From the NCBI GenBank assembly GCA_020466095.1, contig CM035806.1:139483434-139547433 (forward strand): 64,000 nucleotides of DNA, read 5' to 3'. The notes beneath the pieces are model-generated. The model was not told the DNA's origin, ran no database searches, and saw only the letters and a list, made by a program, of their open reading frames with translations. Shown here piece by piece: positions 1 through 12,218 of the stretch; within the stretch, counting starts at the first letter, position 1; every line of letters begins with the position of its first letter. The DNA comes from Chlorops oryzae. Lineage: Eukaryota > Arthropoda > Insecta > Diptera > Chloropidae. The translations under genes and the position numbers were made by a program.

Positions 1-758
1 TTGATGTTTAAAGATCGGTTTTTTTTCCTTCTTTTTTTTTGCAATATTTTTTATTTTGATTTGAAAGTAATTTTAATGGCAACGATATCGACTGAGATTG
101 ATGAGTCGCTCTTACACGTTCTCAGAATTATTGAAAAATAAAAAAAAAATACATACGAAAAACAGGAGTCCTTCTCAACGAAGCAATCATCTCAACTATC
201 ATAATTGTGCCTCAAGACAAGAAACGCGTTTGAAAATAGAAGAAAAGAAAAAAAGAATAAGACAAACAAAACAAAATGAAAGGCAGATGAAAGAATGAGA
301 CTGAAACGCGTCAGCTTTCCGACTTCTCAGCGAATTTCCTTCATTGAAAAGAAATGTTTCCATGATAACAAAATAAGTAATTAGGGAAAAGAGTCTTGCC
401 TTGTGGCTTTTGCTTTACTAAACGGTGCGTGTTGTATGTTATTGCTTCGGCTACTGGTCTTGTTGCTGTTGCTGCCGCTGTCCGCTGCTACTGGCACCGC
501 CTCCGCCATTTCTCCCGCCCCGGCCTCTGCCGCTGCTACCGACCGCTGCCATGCCTACCACAGAGCACACAGTACATTATTGCTATCGCCTGTATCAAGA
601 GCGATGACAAACAAGGTAATCAAGCAGCCTCCAACACACTATCCTTTTCGTTCTTACGCTTTTCGATTAGGCTCCAGCAGGCCTTTGCTCCTGCTCTGAT
701 ACTGACATTTGTTATTGCTGAGCTCTCTCTCTCTCTCTCGCACTCTCTCTCTCTCTCG

Positions 759-791
<33 letters not shown>

Positions 792-936
792 GCTGTGTAA
801 AAACAGAAGCAACAACAGCAACGGCAACAGGCTTTTGATGCGTTGCGTTGTGATCAGTGTTGCCACAAAAGAAAAAAAATTTGTTAACACATAAACTCCA
901 GAAAGTTAGCAAAATCAAAAAAAGTTAAAGTTTTTT
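1..936. other. Non-coding DNA with a CT microsatellite
   Basis: No supportable gene. The translated frames here come from low-complexity and leucine/serine-rich stretches. The only structure is the interrupted CT tract listed separately. Confidence 0.5.
720..797. repeat. Interrupted (CT)n microsatellite
   Basis: About 75 bp of CT dinucleotides with a few G and T interruptions. It produces false arginine/glutamate or serine/leucine reading frames on both strands. Confidence 0.9.
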
Positions 937-1598
937 TACCCAGCGTAAGCGGGTGTATAAGTTTTGTGCGAATCTTGTAATAGCTAAGAACTTAGTTCCA
1001 TACATATAGGCAAATATAGGTATATATTCTTGATCAGGATCGAAAATTGAATCGATTTAGAGGTGTCCGTCTGTCCGTATGTTTCTCCGTCCGTCTGTGT
1101 TCGGATCTCCTTCGAAACGGCTAGACCAATCACGTCAAAATTCGGAACGCAGATATGTCTGGCTGTGAATTTAATGTTTATTGAGTAATATTCTTAAAAC
1201 TCGCCAGCCATACAAAACATTTCATTGATATATGGTGCACGGGTAAAGTACCAAAAGAGATGTATCCTGGAAAAAAAGGCAAACGTCCTATTGCCACCAC
1301 GCCCATAAATGTGCCCACAAATCGCAACTTGCATATGGAAAGGTGTAGGAGCTTCAAATTTGAAATGTAGGTTAAGCACGGTGTATCAGATGTGTGTGGA
1401 AAACAAATGGGTGGCAAGCCCACTGCCGCGCCCACAAATGGACATTTTTCGTAACTTCCGAAGTAAGTGGCGTAGAAGCTTCAAATTCGAAACATACGTT
1501 GACCAAGATAAATGAAAGGTGTGTGAAAAAATTTGTTTGGCCCAAGGCGCTGGGTATAACGAAGTCGGGCTTGGCCGGTTTTAGCGTTCTTACTTTTA
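937..1598 (-). mobile_element. Dispersed repeat family R2, copy 1
   Basis: Begins with 'ACCCAGCGTAAGC' and ends with 'CGCTGGGTATAACGAAG' followed by 'TCGGGCTTGGCCGG' and a TTACTT tail. The copy at 18341-18977 has the same two ends, the same 'TTTTGTGCGAATCTTGTAA' start block and the same 'CCGTCCGTC' region. The interior carries repeated 'GCCACGCCCACAAATG'-type segments. No transposase frame is visible, so this is a non-autonomous repeat whose class I cannot name. Confidence 0.65.
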
Positions 1599-2657
1599 CA
1601 CTAAACAAAAAGCTCAATGCCGCCAGTACATCTAAAATACATATTTTATTTTCACTGCCATTTTAAATACATACTTCATACTTCAATACTTAAATACTTG
1701 TGAACGGAGTTTCTCGGCGGGCGGTTTAGTGTAGTAAGGCAAAAGTATGCAAAAGTGACAAGTTGACATTAAAATAAAAAGTTAGCACTTTTGCTTAGAA
1801 ATAGGCAAACCGGCAACACTGGTTGTGATGGGATGCGATGAGTTGTGCTTTCAATGGGGTGGCCTTGTTGCTGCTGCTGCTGCTGCTTCGGTTGATGTTG
1901 TTGCTGTTGATTATGTTGTTGAAGTTGTTTTTATACACACAACAGAGCGTAGGAAGAGATGAAATGGCAAAGTGTATAGGCCAGGATTGCTGCTAGGCGA
2001 CGCAACAGTTTGCCATGGCAATAATACGCTATAATTTTTGATTGAGTTTCGTCGTTTTTGTTCGTCTTGTTGTGTTGAAACAAGTGGCGAGAGGAACTTG
2101 CGGCCGGCGGTGGGAAAAACGATTGGGGAGTTTTATTTTGCAATTTTTTTCTCCTTCCTTCCTTTTCCTTTTTTTTTTACTTTTAGTTTTTATTTTTCTT
2201 TGTTTTTATGTTTTCTCTCGGTAGTAAAATTTTTTTATAAGTACCTTTAGTTATAAACGAGTGGGCAGGCCTTATGGAAATGGGAATATTTTGAGTTAAA
2301 TCTGAAAAAAAAAAATAGTCATTAGAAAGGATAGTGCAAGGAGCAATAAAAGAACGATAAGAAAAAGGAATTTTTGCTTGCTATGACATCGGAATGTTTT
2401 TAAGGAAAGAGCAACTCGTCTTTCTCAATGGTCGTAATGTTTTTTTTTTTGTTCCGTTTTAGCCAGTCAACGGACCACTGTGACCCACTGTTCGATGCAA
2501 ATTTCCCCCAATTAGAGTTATCGTTTTCGTTGTGATCCGTTGCAGCCTGTGATAATTATGAGCGATGTGGAGATTTTGTAACAGTTTGATAAATTTCTTG
2601 CAGTCCAGCTGTTTTATTTTTTATTTTTTTAACTTATTTTTTTTATGGCAATTAAGA
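1599..2657. other. Non-coding AT-rich DNA
   Basis: No gene or element recognised, apart from a small CTG-rich tract and poly-T runs. Confidence 0.4.
1865..1925. repeat. CTG/TTG trinucleotide-rich tract
   Basis: Short run of CTG triplets followed by GTT/TTG triplets; polyglutamine-like if translated, but no gene surrounds it. Confidence 0.6.
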
Positions 2658-3098
2658 GGAGCTTCTGGTCTAGAATTTTTTGAAAATCAATTTTTTTTTA
2701 AATATATATTTCGGAAGAATAGACTTCTAAGAATATGCTGGCAAGATATTGGCAATATTTTCTTTGCTACAGCCGTTTAAGTAGGTAGAGACATCAGGCA
2801 GCGCGCTTGATCAAAGCAACTTTGAACGCGTTTATCTCAAAACCAGTTTTTTTGAAATGGCGGACATGAAAACGAAAAAACCATCGAACCGATTCGTCTG
2901 AAATTTTTATATATTATTCACAACATCAATGGCTATCGGGTGAGCTAAAACCAAAATTTTATTTCAAAATTTTATTTCTTTTGTTGCAGTTCACCCGATA
3001 GCCGCATTCATTCTGATTAATAATAGGTATTTATTGTTTCTTTTTTTCAAATAACCCGAACTTTTGAAATCGTGTACGTTCTCTAGACCAGAAGGTCC
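2658..3098. mobile_element. Terminal-inverted-repeat element (about 440 bp)
   Basis: The left end GGAGCTTCTGGTCTAGA is matched at the right end by TCTAGACCAGAAGGTCC in inverse orientation, with one or two mismatches. Inside there is a second inverted pair, 'GGCTATCGGGTGAGCT' near 2931 and 'AGTTCACCCGATAGCC' near 2988. Nested palindromes without an ORF suggest a non-autonomous fold-back DNA transposon. Confidence 0.55.
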
Positions 3099-4136
3099 CC
3101 ATAAACCAGGGAAATGGTTTCCTTAAGCGACTGTGATTATGGTGTCGTTAGTGATCCTAAAAAGGATATAAAGAGTGTTAAGATGTGACATAAAATTATT
3201 GGATGGAATTAGGCTTGGTAGAGAATCGGATTCGATCGACTGTAGCTCACATCATTGTACTGTATTTTTAGAGAATCATAAGTGGGGCGGAGAGAAATTC
3301 TTGCCAATCTGGCGAGAATAATAAAACATCTTTCGTTTCCTCCGCCCCCTTTTTTTTTATATTTTCTGCACTTCACTTGTTTACAAGTTGTTTATGTAGT
3401 TGATTTGCGCTTCATGGGTTTGTTTGTTCCTTGTTTATCATCGTTTTCATCGCTTTCATCGCTTTTGTATACCAATAAAGAAAATAAGATAGCATGGAAT
3501 GAAATGAAGTAACTGGCTGGCAACCCTATAACTGCTTGAAATTATAAAAAACTTTGAAGGTAATCAAGAACTTTGATTGCATTTAAAGGAATTCCAAGAT
3601 GTAAATTACACTTTTTAAGCACCAACAAGCTCAAAAGGGTTGACATTTTGGCATTACTTCTTTTTGATTCTTTTGCATAATGCAAATCGAATAAAATCTT
3701 TGAAACCCCTAAGAAATGGAAATGCGATAAAAATTTGAGCTTAAAGATCGTTCCGAAAATCTTTCGTCGATGTGGTAACTCCGCTACATTTCACAAATAT
3801 GTGTATGTACCCTGCAGTAATTCCAACTACTCTCCAACTACTCCCCAACTAGTCACAAAAATACGAGGACTACTCCCTCTTAATTTGCCAACCAATGCTT
3901 TGAACTGTCTTTTTTAACGTTGAGCTGTCATTGGAAAATAACTAGTCACAGTTTTTGCTCATATGAACTAGACCTGGAGTATATACAGTTGGGTCAATTT
4001 TTGGTCAATTTGTTTTTTTGCACATTTTATGAAAGAAAAAAAAAATTTTTTTTCTCCTCTTTGTTTTGTATTTTTTTTTCTCTTTTGTTTTTTTAAATCT
4101 TTTCTTTTTCACTACTTTTTTAATTTTCTCGCCTTG
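3099..4136. other. Non-coding AT-rich DNA
   Basis: No supportable gene; only short frames, poly-T runs and poly-A runs. Confidence 0.4.
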
Positions 4137-4203
4137 ACCGAGCCTCGAACCGCTGATTTCTGGGTTGGTAAGTCAGCGTCTTAACCATTACGCTAAACAA
4201 GCA
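4137..4203 (-). repeat. tRNA-derived sequence (SINE head), first of a pair
   Basis: On the minus strand it has an A-box-like 'TAGCGTAATGGTTAAGACGC' and a B-box 'GGTTCGAGGCTCG' at tRNA-like spacing. I cannot pair a full acceptor stem, so I read it as a tRNA-derived retroposon or relic and not as a working tRNA gene. Confidence 0.5.
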
Positions 4204-4469
4204 AACTTAATGTATTGATCAAAACGCTCATTTGAGTTTTTGGTTGCTGAAGTTTTTGTGGAACGCACGAATAGAAATTTTACTTCAAAAACTTATTAAT
4301 TGAAAAATAAATACATATTAAAAAAAAAAGATAAAATATGAAAAAAAAAATACTTAAAAATTTAGCAAAAAAAAATTTTTTTTTTAAATTAACTATTAAA
4401 TAAAATAAATTTAAATATAAACATAAAAAAAAACTAGGTAATTAAAAAATAAAAAAAATTTATTTTCAC

Positions 4470-4548
4470 CCGAGCCAGGGATCGAACCCCAACCCACGAG
4501 GTCGCTGAGCGATAGTTTTAACCGTCCAGCTAACTACCTTCCTGTGGG
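4470..4548 (-). repeat. tRNA-derived sequence (SINE head), second of a pair
   Basis: Minus strand shows 'GGTAGTTAGCTGGACGG' (A-box-like) and 'GGGGTTCGATCCCTGG' (B-box). It lies about 300 bp from the first tRNA-like block in the same orientation, separated by AT-rich filler. No complete cloverleaf could be drawn by eye. Confidence 0.5.
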
Positions 4549-4758
4549 GCAACGATCAGAATGCGAACTTAAAGCAGACAAAACAATATTTTTTCTACTT
4601 CGCAATCAAAGCACAAAGCGAAAGGAAATCCTGAAACTCACCCCCCGTAGATCTCCGTAGATACATAAAATACTGTATATTTTGACTAGTCATATTTCGA
4701 GTAACCTCAGAGTACTCCTGTTTGGCAAATTGACCTCTTCATTACTGCAGGGTATGTA

Positions 4759-4897
4759 CAGTGTGCTCTCTCATATGCGGACACCTACCTTAAGAGGAAA
4801 CTACTTTAGAAGCAGGAAGACTAGAGCATTCCCAAAAAGTGTCTGTTTGAGAGAGGTGTCCTCTTAAAAGGAGTGTCCGCAACGAGAGGGTACACTG
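4759..4897. mobile_element. pogo/Tigger-like MITE, copy 1
   Basis: Left end CAGTGTGCTCTCTC and right end GAGAGGGTACACTG form terminal inverted repeats. A TA precedes the left end. Inside, both arms carry 'GTGTCC'-type words (AAGAGGAA, GGAGTGTCCGC). Two further copies share the block 'GACTAGAGCATTCCCAAAAA'. CAGT(G) ends with TA targets are typical of pogo/Tigger relatives of Tc1/mariner. No transposase is present. Confidence 0.65.
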
Positions 4898-4984
4898 TGC
4901 ACACTATTGGGATGTGTTTACCTTACTGAAGTGCACAAGGATAAATATCCACAAAAATGTGCATTTGTGTAAGTGTGTGTGCGA

Positions 4985-5014
4985 GCATGGGTGTGTGTGT
5001 GTGTGTGTGTGTGC
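4985..5014. repeat. (GT)n microsatellite
   Basis: Run of GT dinucleotides following a GTGT/GTGC-rich stretch. Confidence 0.8.
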
Positions 5015-5292
5015 AATCGTTTTACTGTTCGCCAAGGTTGCTAGTTCATTGGCGGGATTGGATTTTTTGTGCACACTCTCTTTTCAGCCGGAGAGTGTTA
5101 CCTCGACGACGAGACTTCGATTTTCATTATATTGAGCAAATTCTAAGAAATTTGTGTATATGGAATACATTTTGCAACAATTGAGCATTGTGTCCACTTC
5201 AATTTATGTCGTTGACAAAAGGAAATACTTCGTATGCTAATCAAAACCATAGCAACTAGGTTGTCTCAACAGTTCGTTCGAATTTTACCATC

Positions 5293-5686
5293 ATATCGTC
5301 CGCTTAAAGTGTAAACCTGCTAACTAACAATTTCAAAACTTGACAGGGTAAACAAAAAACACTTTTTTCCAGGACTTAAGACTTAGGAAGGAAACCCAAA
5401 AAATTGCTGGTTTATGTTCTTCCTTTATGAACTCTCTTCGAAATTCGATTGTGTGCAGTATACAAACGCTACTTTGGAGTCACTTCTTGGTGCTAGCTGT
5501 GAACTTTGACCATAGTTGGACTTAGCAGTTTTACTCATCACCAATTTCTCCGTATTTACAGTTTGAAGTTAAAAAAGGTTTTTTGTTCCTAACGATGCAG
5601 TGGGCTTTTTTCTTTCAAATGACATCGAAAGGTCAGAATAGGTTAAAAGTTGACTTAGAACGTTTACACTTTAAGCCGACGATATA
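5293..5686. mobile_element. MITE with 23-bp terminal inverted repeats
   Basis: Left end ATATCGTCCGCTTAAAGTG plus TAAAC is matched inversely at the right end by GTTTACACTTTAAGCCGACG plus ATAT, with a single mismatch. About 394 bp, no ORF. I did not find another copy in the window, so its family is unknown. Confidence 0.65.
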
Positions 5687-6876
5687 TACAATACATATTA
5701 TATAAATGTAACATTTGTTTCGCATTTTCCAAGGTTTCCTCAAGATTTTCATTACGGATTCTTAATTTTCATTATCTGATCGCCAAGCCCCTGGCTTAGG
5801 GTTTATCAAAGGGGTGAGCCCTGAAAGAAAAATCATTAGGCTCCTTTTAAAGCGAAAGTTTTTCTCTGTGGATTTGGAAATTCTATACGCGGGCTAAAGT
5901 GAGCGATAGAAAAGAACTTTAGTGTATATAACAAAAGAAAAAATATTCGAAGTGCTTAAGTCCGAAGTAGGTTAGATATATTCGCAAACAACCAAGGAAG
6001 AAAGGGATATTTTAATGAACTAATAAAGAAAATTCATTTCCCAGGAATAATGCCAAGGTCATTAAAATTATCCCGCAATCTTGGTAAAGGGAAATAAATC
6101 ACATCAATTTCGGAATTGAATTACCTTTCCCCGAGAAACGAAAAACCATCGTAATCATATACTAAATACATAATATATAGTTCATATTAAATACATATAA
6201 AATGATATGAGTCAGACATGAGTGCAGAAGGAGTAAAATTCCTAATATAGAAATAAGATGTGTGATGAAAATTTGTTCTAGAGTATTAAAGTCATCGCCT
6301 GACAAACTATTATAATCCTAAAGATTGTAATTATGGATATATTGCGGAATTAAGCTTAGCTTATATGTAGTCACATATATCCATACTAAAAAAAAATGCG
6401 TTCCCGTAAAATTTAGTTTTTGTAACACACGACAATTTCGCGAAATGGGGTCGAACTTTTTACAATATGAACACCATTTCGGCTCATTGGGCACACATAT
6501 AACGTAAAGGCTAATGTCACCTATTATGGCCCCCTAAGCAAAAGTGTCGAAGGTTAGCCGTGTTTTTTATATACCATTCGTTAGTCGATATTACTAGAAA
6601 ACTTTCCATGGTAGGAGATTTTCAAAATGTTAATAATAAAAATAATTATTTGATTTTGAAAAAGGGTAGAAGTTTTGTGAGTGAAAACATGCAACCTCAA
6701 GTGGACCATTCGAAGAAAATTTAAAAAAAAATACGATCGAAAGTCCAAAAAAACCACAAAACTACAAAAGTTTTTGAGCTTTTATTTAAACCAATCGGTT
6801 AAATTATAATCATTGCAAAACTGTGGCTGCGCTGCATCGGATTCAGTGTCAGTATACGAGTCACAATGTTAACATG
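5687..6876. other. Non-coding AT-rich DNA
   Basis: I see no coding region, RNA gene or clear repeat here. Confidence 0.4.
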
Positions 6877-7140
6877 TAAACAAGTAAGAAAGCTAAAGTC
6901 GGTCAAGCCCGACTTTGAAATACCCAGCGTCCCGACATTATGAGCGCACTATGTTTTGCTTCTCTATTTGTGGGCGTGGCAGTGGGCAGGCCACATAAAT
7001 TATTTCCCTACACTTTTCATTCGCCTTGGTGAACCTATGTTGCGAATTTGAAGCTTCTACGCCTTTTACTTCGGAAGCTACGAAAATTCTCCATTTGTGG
7101 GCGTGGCAGTGGGCGGGCTATATAAATTTTTGGAAAATGC
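6877..7140 (+). mobile_element. Dispersed repeat family R2, copy 2 (partial)
   Basis: Starts 'CAAGTAAGAAAGCTAAAGTC' then 'GGTCAAGCCCGACTTTG' and 'ATACCCAGCGTCCCGAC', which is the inverse of the right end of the copy at 18341-18977. The word 'TGTGGGCGTGGCAGTGGGC' occurs twice, about 128 bp apart. The far end is missing. Confidence 0.6.
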
Positions 7141-8390
7141 TCCCCTAAGGAGTTAGAGGGCCTTAAAGTTTTTAGGCAGCAAGTCGAGAAAACAAATTCT
7201 CCCACGATAACGGTTCATCGTAGAAAAAAAACTGTTAAGCGGTTTGAAAGCCAATTCTATGGGCTTTTAGGCAAAATTAAATATATGGTAAGAATTTAAG
7301 CCAATGATGGTTAATTAAGCGGTCAAAATCAAAAATTCTGAAAAAAATTCTATTTTTTTACTTTGAGAGCCATTTTGGTATGAAAAAGGTCCTATTAACA
7401 CATTCTTTTCTAATTTTTTTCAAAATCCTCGATTAATTTACTTCAAATTTGTGGTTCATTTGTCATACCTTATTAGCGGTTTAACCTCAGGAAAAATAGG
7501 ATTTAAAAACATTCACATATTAAACATTCAAGTGGTCCACTCAAAGTGAAAGTCCACTTAACGTGACCTTACGCAAATGATTTTGGACTTATATAACTCG
7601 ACGAGAACAAATTAGACTCTTTATGTTACTTTTTAGAGCTCGTTTGGACTCATAAATGACTCATATTTGACTCCAAATTAAGTACACAAAAATGTTACAT
7701 CAAAGGAAATTCCGAATCGGAAGGCGTTCTTCAACTTTTGAACTATCAAAATGATCTAAACGCAACGCTATGATCAGTCGAACTTGACCAACTTCAGAGT
7801 GCCTTAAAAAGAAAAAAAACTAAAAAAATTAAGGAAAATTCTTCTAATATTTTTTCTAGTGCGACGATTCTGCTCAAAGGCAAAGTGAAAACTCACATTC
7901 CTGTCACTTTTGACAAGTTTTCGCTGCTCGGCTTTTGTTACTCTTGTTGTTGTTGCAGCTTTTTTTCTTCTTAGTGAAAAGTCCGTTCGGTAAACTTGCG
8001 TGAATTAAAAAGTTTTTCTCGCTTTAACAATTTTTACATTCTGGTTTTCTTTTCTCTCCCTTCCCGCTCCCTCGCTCACGTCGCGACGTCGTCTTTCTGT
8101 TCAACTTGTACTTTGGGCAAAAGCATTTACGCATTTTTCGAAAATAAATCTGTCAATTTGCGATGACTTTCACGAAGACGTTAAGAATGAAATTCGCTCT
8201 ACTCGCCGGTCCCCTCTGCATTTCATTCTTCTTATCCAACGTCTTTTGCTCCCTTCTGTTGACTTCAAATGAAAGGAAAATGCTTTTGTGGTAATTCAAC
8301 GCTTGAGCGGCTTTTCAACTTGTTAGTAGTGAATCCTGACATACCCGAATTACAAACGAAAAGAAACGACAAATAAAGAAAAAAATTAGC
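7141..8390. other. Non-coding DNA, no gene seen
   Basis: Only short open frames. The stretch 7860-8300 is a little more GC-balanced and could be a promoter or untranslated exon of something outside the window, but nothing identifies it. Confidence 0.35.
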
Positions 8391-8858
8391 AAGGGTGCCT
8401 GACAGTGCAATACCCGACAAAGATTTTTAAATTCAGTGGTTCAGGGATGACCATAACGGAGCACCATAAACTGACTTCCATTCAATCACTTTAACAACAG
8501 CCCTTAAGCCACTTCCACAGTTCTTGTGATTAGTGTAACAACAGACCCTTGTACTGAAGGAACCCTAATAAGTGGCTCGATCTATTTCGTTCTAGAACTT
8601 TCTCAGGTCTCTGCACACTATCAAGATAGTTCAAGTCCTTCGATAAGTAAGCTGTACGCGAAAAGATGGACTGAGGGGTAGACAGACAGACAGGGAGACG
8701 GACCGACAGACAGACGAACTTTGCCATATCTAACCTCCTCATTACGCTGATCATTTCGCTTCACATTTTCTATGGTCCGTTTCAAATGGTTCTGGGTGTT
8801 ACACACAACCGTACAAACGTTATGTAGCCTCGACAGAGAGCTTTTCGGGTATAAAAAA
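8391..8858 (+). mobile_element. Dispersed repeat family R1, copy 1
   Basis: Left end 'AAGGGTGCCTGACAGTGC' with 'ATACCCGACAAAG', right end 'CCTCGACAGAGAGC' with 'TTTTCGGGTATAAAA'. It has the family's conserved right-hand block (GACAGACGG-type tract, 'ACGCTGATCATTTC', 'GGTTCTGGGTGTTACACACA'). About 470 bp, no transposase. Confidence 0.65.
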
Positions 8859-9267
8859 TAAGAAAGAAAAAAAAATTTTTTTTAACGAAACGTCATAAAA
8901 AGGAAAGCTGGATCTATACATATACTCGAACGCACCGGCTCTCCATCTTTCTTCCTTCAAAAAGAATTGGAAAAAAGTATCAGTTTTAAAATTCATAAAA
9001 AAAGGCGCTCTTCCTTTTAACTTGTCATTTTGGTTGAAACTTTTATTTGGTTATATTCTTATTTATTTATTTATTTATTTTGTTGTTGTTGTTGTAGTTC
9101 TTACTGGTGCTGCTCCTGCTGTCGTTTAAGAAGTACTTTCCGAATTCAAAGTGATTTGTAAAAGTTTTATTGCGATACTTATGCCTATAATTGTGTTATT
9201 ATGATATGCGATTTTAACGATGACAGATGGAATAAGAGAAGGACAGGCAGCGAACTTGGAGAAATAG

Positions 9268-10316
9268 CGATAGAGAGAGGGAGAGAGAGTGGGAGAGATA
9301 GAGAGAGATTGGGAGAGAGCGAGAGAGCGAGAGACAGAGCGAAAAAAGCGAGAGAGAGCGAGAGAGAGCGATAGAGAGAGCAAGAGAGAGAGCGAGAGAG
9401 AGAGCGAGAGAGAGCGAGAGAGAGCGAGAGAGAGAGCGAGAGAGAAGAGCGAGAGAGAAGCGAGAGAGAGAGGAGGAGAGAGCAGAGAGAGAGCGAGAGA
9501 GAGAGCGAGAGAGAGCGAGAGAGAGCGAGAGAGAGCGAGAGAGAGCGAGAGAGAGCGAGAGAGAGCGAGAGAGAGCGAGAGAGAGCGAGAGAGAGCGAGA
9601 GAGAGAGCGAGAGAGAGCGAGAGAGAGCGAGAGAGAGCGAGAGAGAGCGAGAGAGAGGAGACGAGAGAGAGCGAGAGAGAGCGAGAGAGAGCGAGAGAGA
9701 GGAGAGAGCGAGAGAGAGCGAGAGAGAGCGAGAGAGAGACGAGAGAGAGCGAGAGAGAGCGAGAGAGAGCGAGAGAGAGCGAGGAGAGAGAGAGAGAGAG
9801 AGACGAGAGAGAGCAGAGAGAGAGAGAGCGAGAGAGAGCGAGAACGAGAGAGAGCGAGAGAGAGCGAGAGAGAAGAGCGAGAGAGAGCGAGAGAGAGCGA
9901 GAGAGAAGAGCGAGAGAGAGAAGAGCGAGAGAGAAAGAGCGAGAGCGAGAGAGAGCGAGAGGAGAAGAGAGCGAGAGAGAAAGAGCGAGAGAGAAGAGAG
10001 AGAGAGCGAGAGAGAGCGAGAGAGAGCGAGAGAGAGCGAGAGAGAGCGAGAGAGAGCGAGAGAGAGCGAGAGAGAGCAGAGAGCGAGAGAGAGAGCGAGA
10101 GAGAGCGAGAGAGAGCGAGAGAGAGAGAGCGAGAGAGAGAGCGAGAGAGAAAGCGAGAAAGAGCGAGAGAGAGAGCGAGAAAGCGAGAGAGAGAGAGACA
10201 AGAGAGAGAGAGAGAGCGAGAGGAGCGAGAAAGCGAGAGAGAGCGAGAGAGAGAGCGAGAAAGCGAGAGAGAGAGCGAGAAAGCGAGAGAGAGAGCGAGA
10301 AAGCGAGAGAGAGAAA
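9268..10316. repeat. Large decanucleotide polypurine array, (GCGAGAGAGA)n
   Basis: About 1.05 kb of nearly pure purine on the plus strand. The dominant unit is ten bases, GC followed by four GA, kept in phase for long stretches with small slips. Both strands yield long false reading frames (Arg/Glu or Ser/Leu) that are not genes. Confidence 0.95.
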
Positions 10317-12218
10317 GTGGTTTTAAAACAGAGTATCTCTTATACAGTGAACTGATGTGAGTTCCGAGATATTCTTTAACGAACCGATCCATAGGGCAGC
10401 TTAAATTTTTCGAACGATCCCAACGAAAATGTTTGGCATTATTACAAGGACCTTTTGAAATCAGGGACGTAGCCAGAGATAGAGTCCTTTAGTAGTGGTT
10501 ATATTAGCAACAGTGGTATATTCAACAATTATAAGACATTAACCCAACAAAAATGTGAGGGGAGTTAGAGGAAGCTTAGAGAATTGTGGGGCAAAAACCC
10601 ATAGAATCCAAAAAACTCATGACGTCCGATTTCGATAAAGTTTTTAATATAGAATAAGTGAAAAATTCTGGCGTTAAAATTTTTTCAAAATTTGTAATTG
10701 AAACCGGCCTTGTTTAAGTTATAATTAATTCTAAAACTCTTAAGCATGTTTAATAAAGGCAAAACAAACATCGCAAAAAGAAACAAAAGAAGAGAAGAAA
10801 TTTTTCTTGATTAAATATCAAGCGGTCTTCACAAGCAATCTCCGAGAATATAACAAATAAAAGACAATTAAAATATAATAAAGAAAAAAAAAATAATAAA
10901 AATGAAACAGCAGTAAGGCTTTGTGCAATATTAATATTTTTCTTGTCTATTCCTCTTCCGCTTTCTCTTCAATGCACGCTGACAGCTGCCACAAAAATTT
11001 TATTTCGATCAATCAATATTTATACTGGCTCTTAACAAACGCCCATTTGGGATTGCTATTGCTGTGTAGTTGATTTCACAATCCGATTCAGATTTAGACA
11101 TCGATTGAGTAGAAAATAAGAGAAATATCTCCCAACCGCTTAGACATATTGACAGAATCATTTTCAAGTAAATATTTTCAAGCCCAAGAGCGTTTCTTTC
11201 ATTTTCATATCAGTTGAGCTCAGTTCGGTTCAATTCAGTTAAATTAAGTTAAGTTAAGTTCAGTTAAGTTAAGTTAAGTAATCTACTCTGTACTGCAATT
11301 CTTCGACGTCCAATCATCGAATAAGAATATAAAGATGAAGATGATGATGATGATGATGATGGAAAAGAAGACGAAGAAGAAAGCGCAAGAAAGAAGTCAA
11401 AGCAATCGGAGAGCGCATAGCATCTACATTTGCTTTCGATTTGAAATTGATTTGATTCAATTTGATTTTAGGTTCTTGTAATTCGTAAATTCTCAGTTTC
11501 AATCAGAGACGAAACCGCACGAAAGTTTCGAAGCCAGGCACGACGGATGAACAGACCGACAGACATACCGATAGAAGCTCAAACATACATACATATACAA
11601 TGGCGGTTGGGTGACAAATTCTTCTAAATATGCAGATAAATGCTTGCCATCAACACATTTAATTCGTATAAAATCTGAAGCGGAAATAGGTGTTCTTAGA
11701 CATTTTGATTTGGTAAATTTGTATGAGAAGCAGATGGATTTATATGGGTGAGAGTGCTTGGATACGATCGCACATCGGCAGCTCCAGCATGAATAATGAA
11801 CTGACGTGCAGAGAAACATCGCGTTGGTGAAAATGAAAGGAGTACGAATTTTTCGAAAATAAATTGATTTAAACTGTCTGGATGGGAGTTCTCAATAAAT
11901 CACTAGATACATTCAATGGTTTAATCGGTGGTCTCCTCTTGAAATCCTCTTCTTGCAAATTTTCGAAGAAAAAAAAGGCAAACGATACTGAAAATTTTTT
12001 AGAGGACTTCATTCGACTCATTCATTATTCATTAACTTTGCGGTTGAAAAATTATTTTATTGAAATTTATTTAAAAGCGCTCGTATGACGGATAACTACT
12101 ATTGCTGAGAGTAGTTTTGATCCTGCTTTGGATACTGAACCACAAGAAACGTTTACGAATTGACAAATCAAAAGCCTTATTATAAGCGAAAAACTGAATT
12201 TTTATTTTTTAAAACGTG
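10317..12218. other. Non-coding DNA with short repeats
   Basis: No gene supported. It contains a degenerate TTAAG pentamer tract (about 11215-11280) and a GAT trinucleotide run (about 11333-11362). Confidence 0.4.
11215..11280. repeat. TTAAG-type pentanucleotide tract
   Basis: Degenerate repetition of (C/T)AGTT and AAGTT words, most regular at its right end. Confidence 0.6.

Noticed and set aside
4137..4548. Functional tRNA genes
   Set aside because: A and B boxes are present but acceptor stems do not pair by eye.
9185..10392. Three open frames of 338-392 codons on both strands
   Set aside because: They are translations of the GA/GC decamer array (Ser/Leu/Arg or Arg/Glu only).
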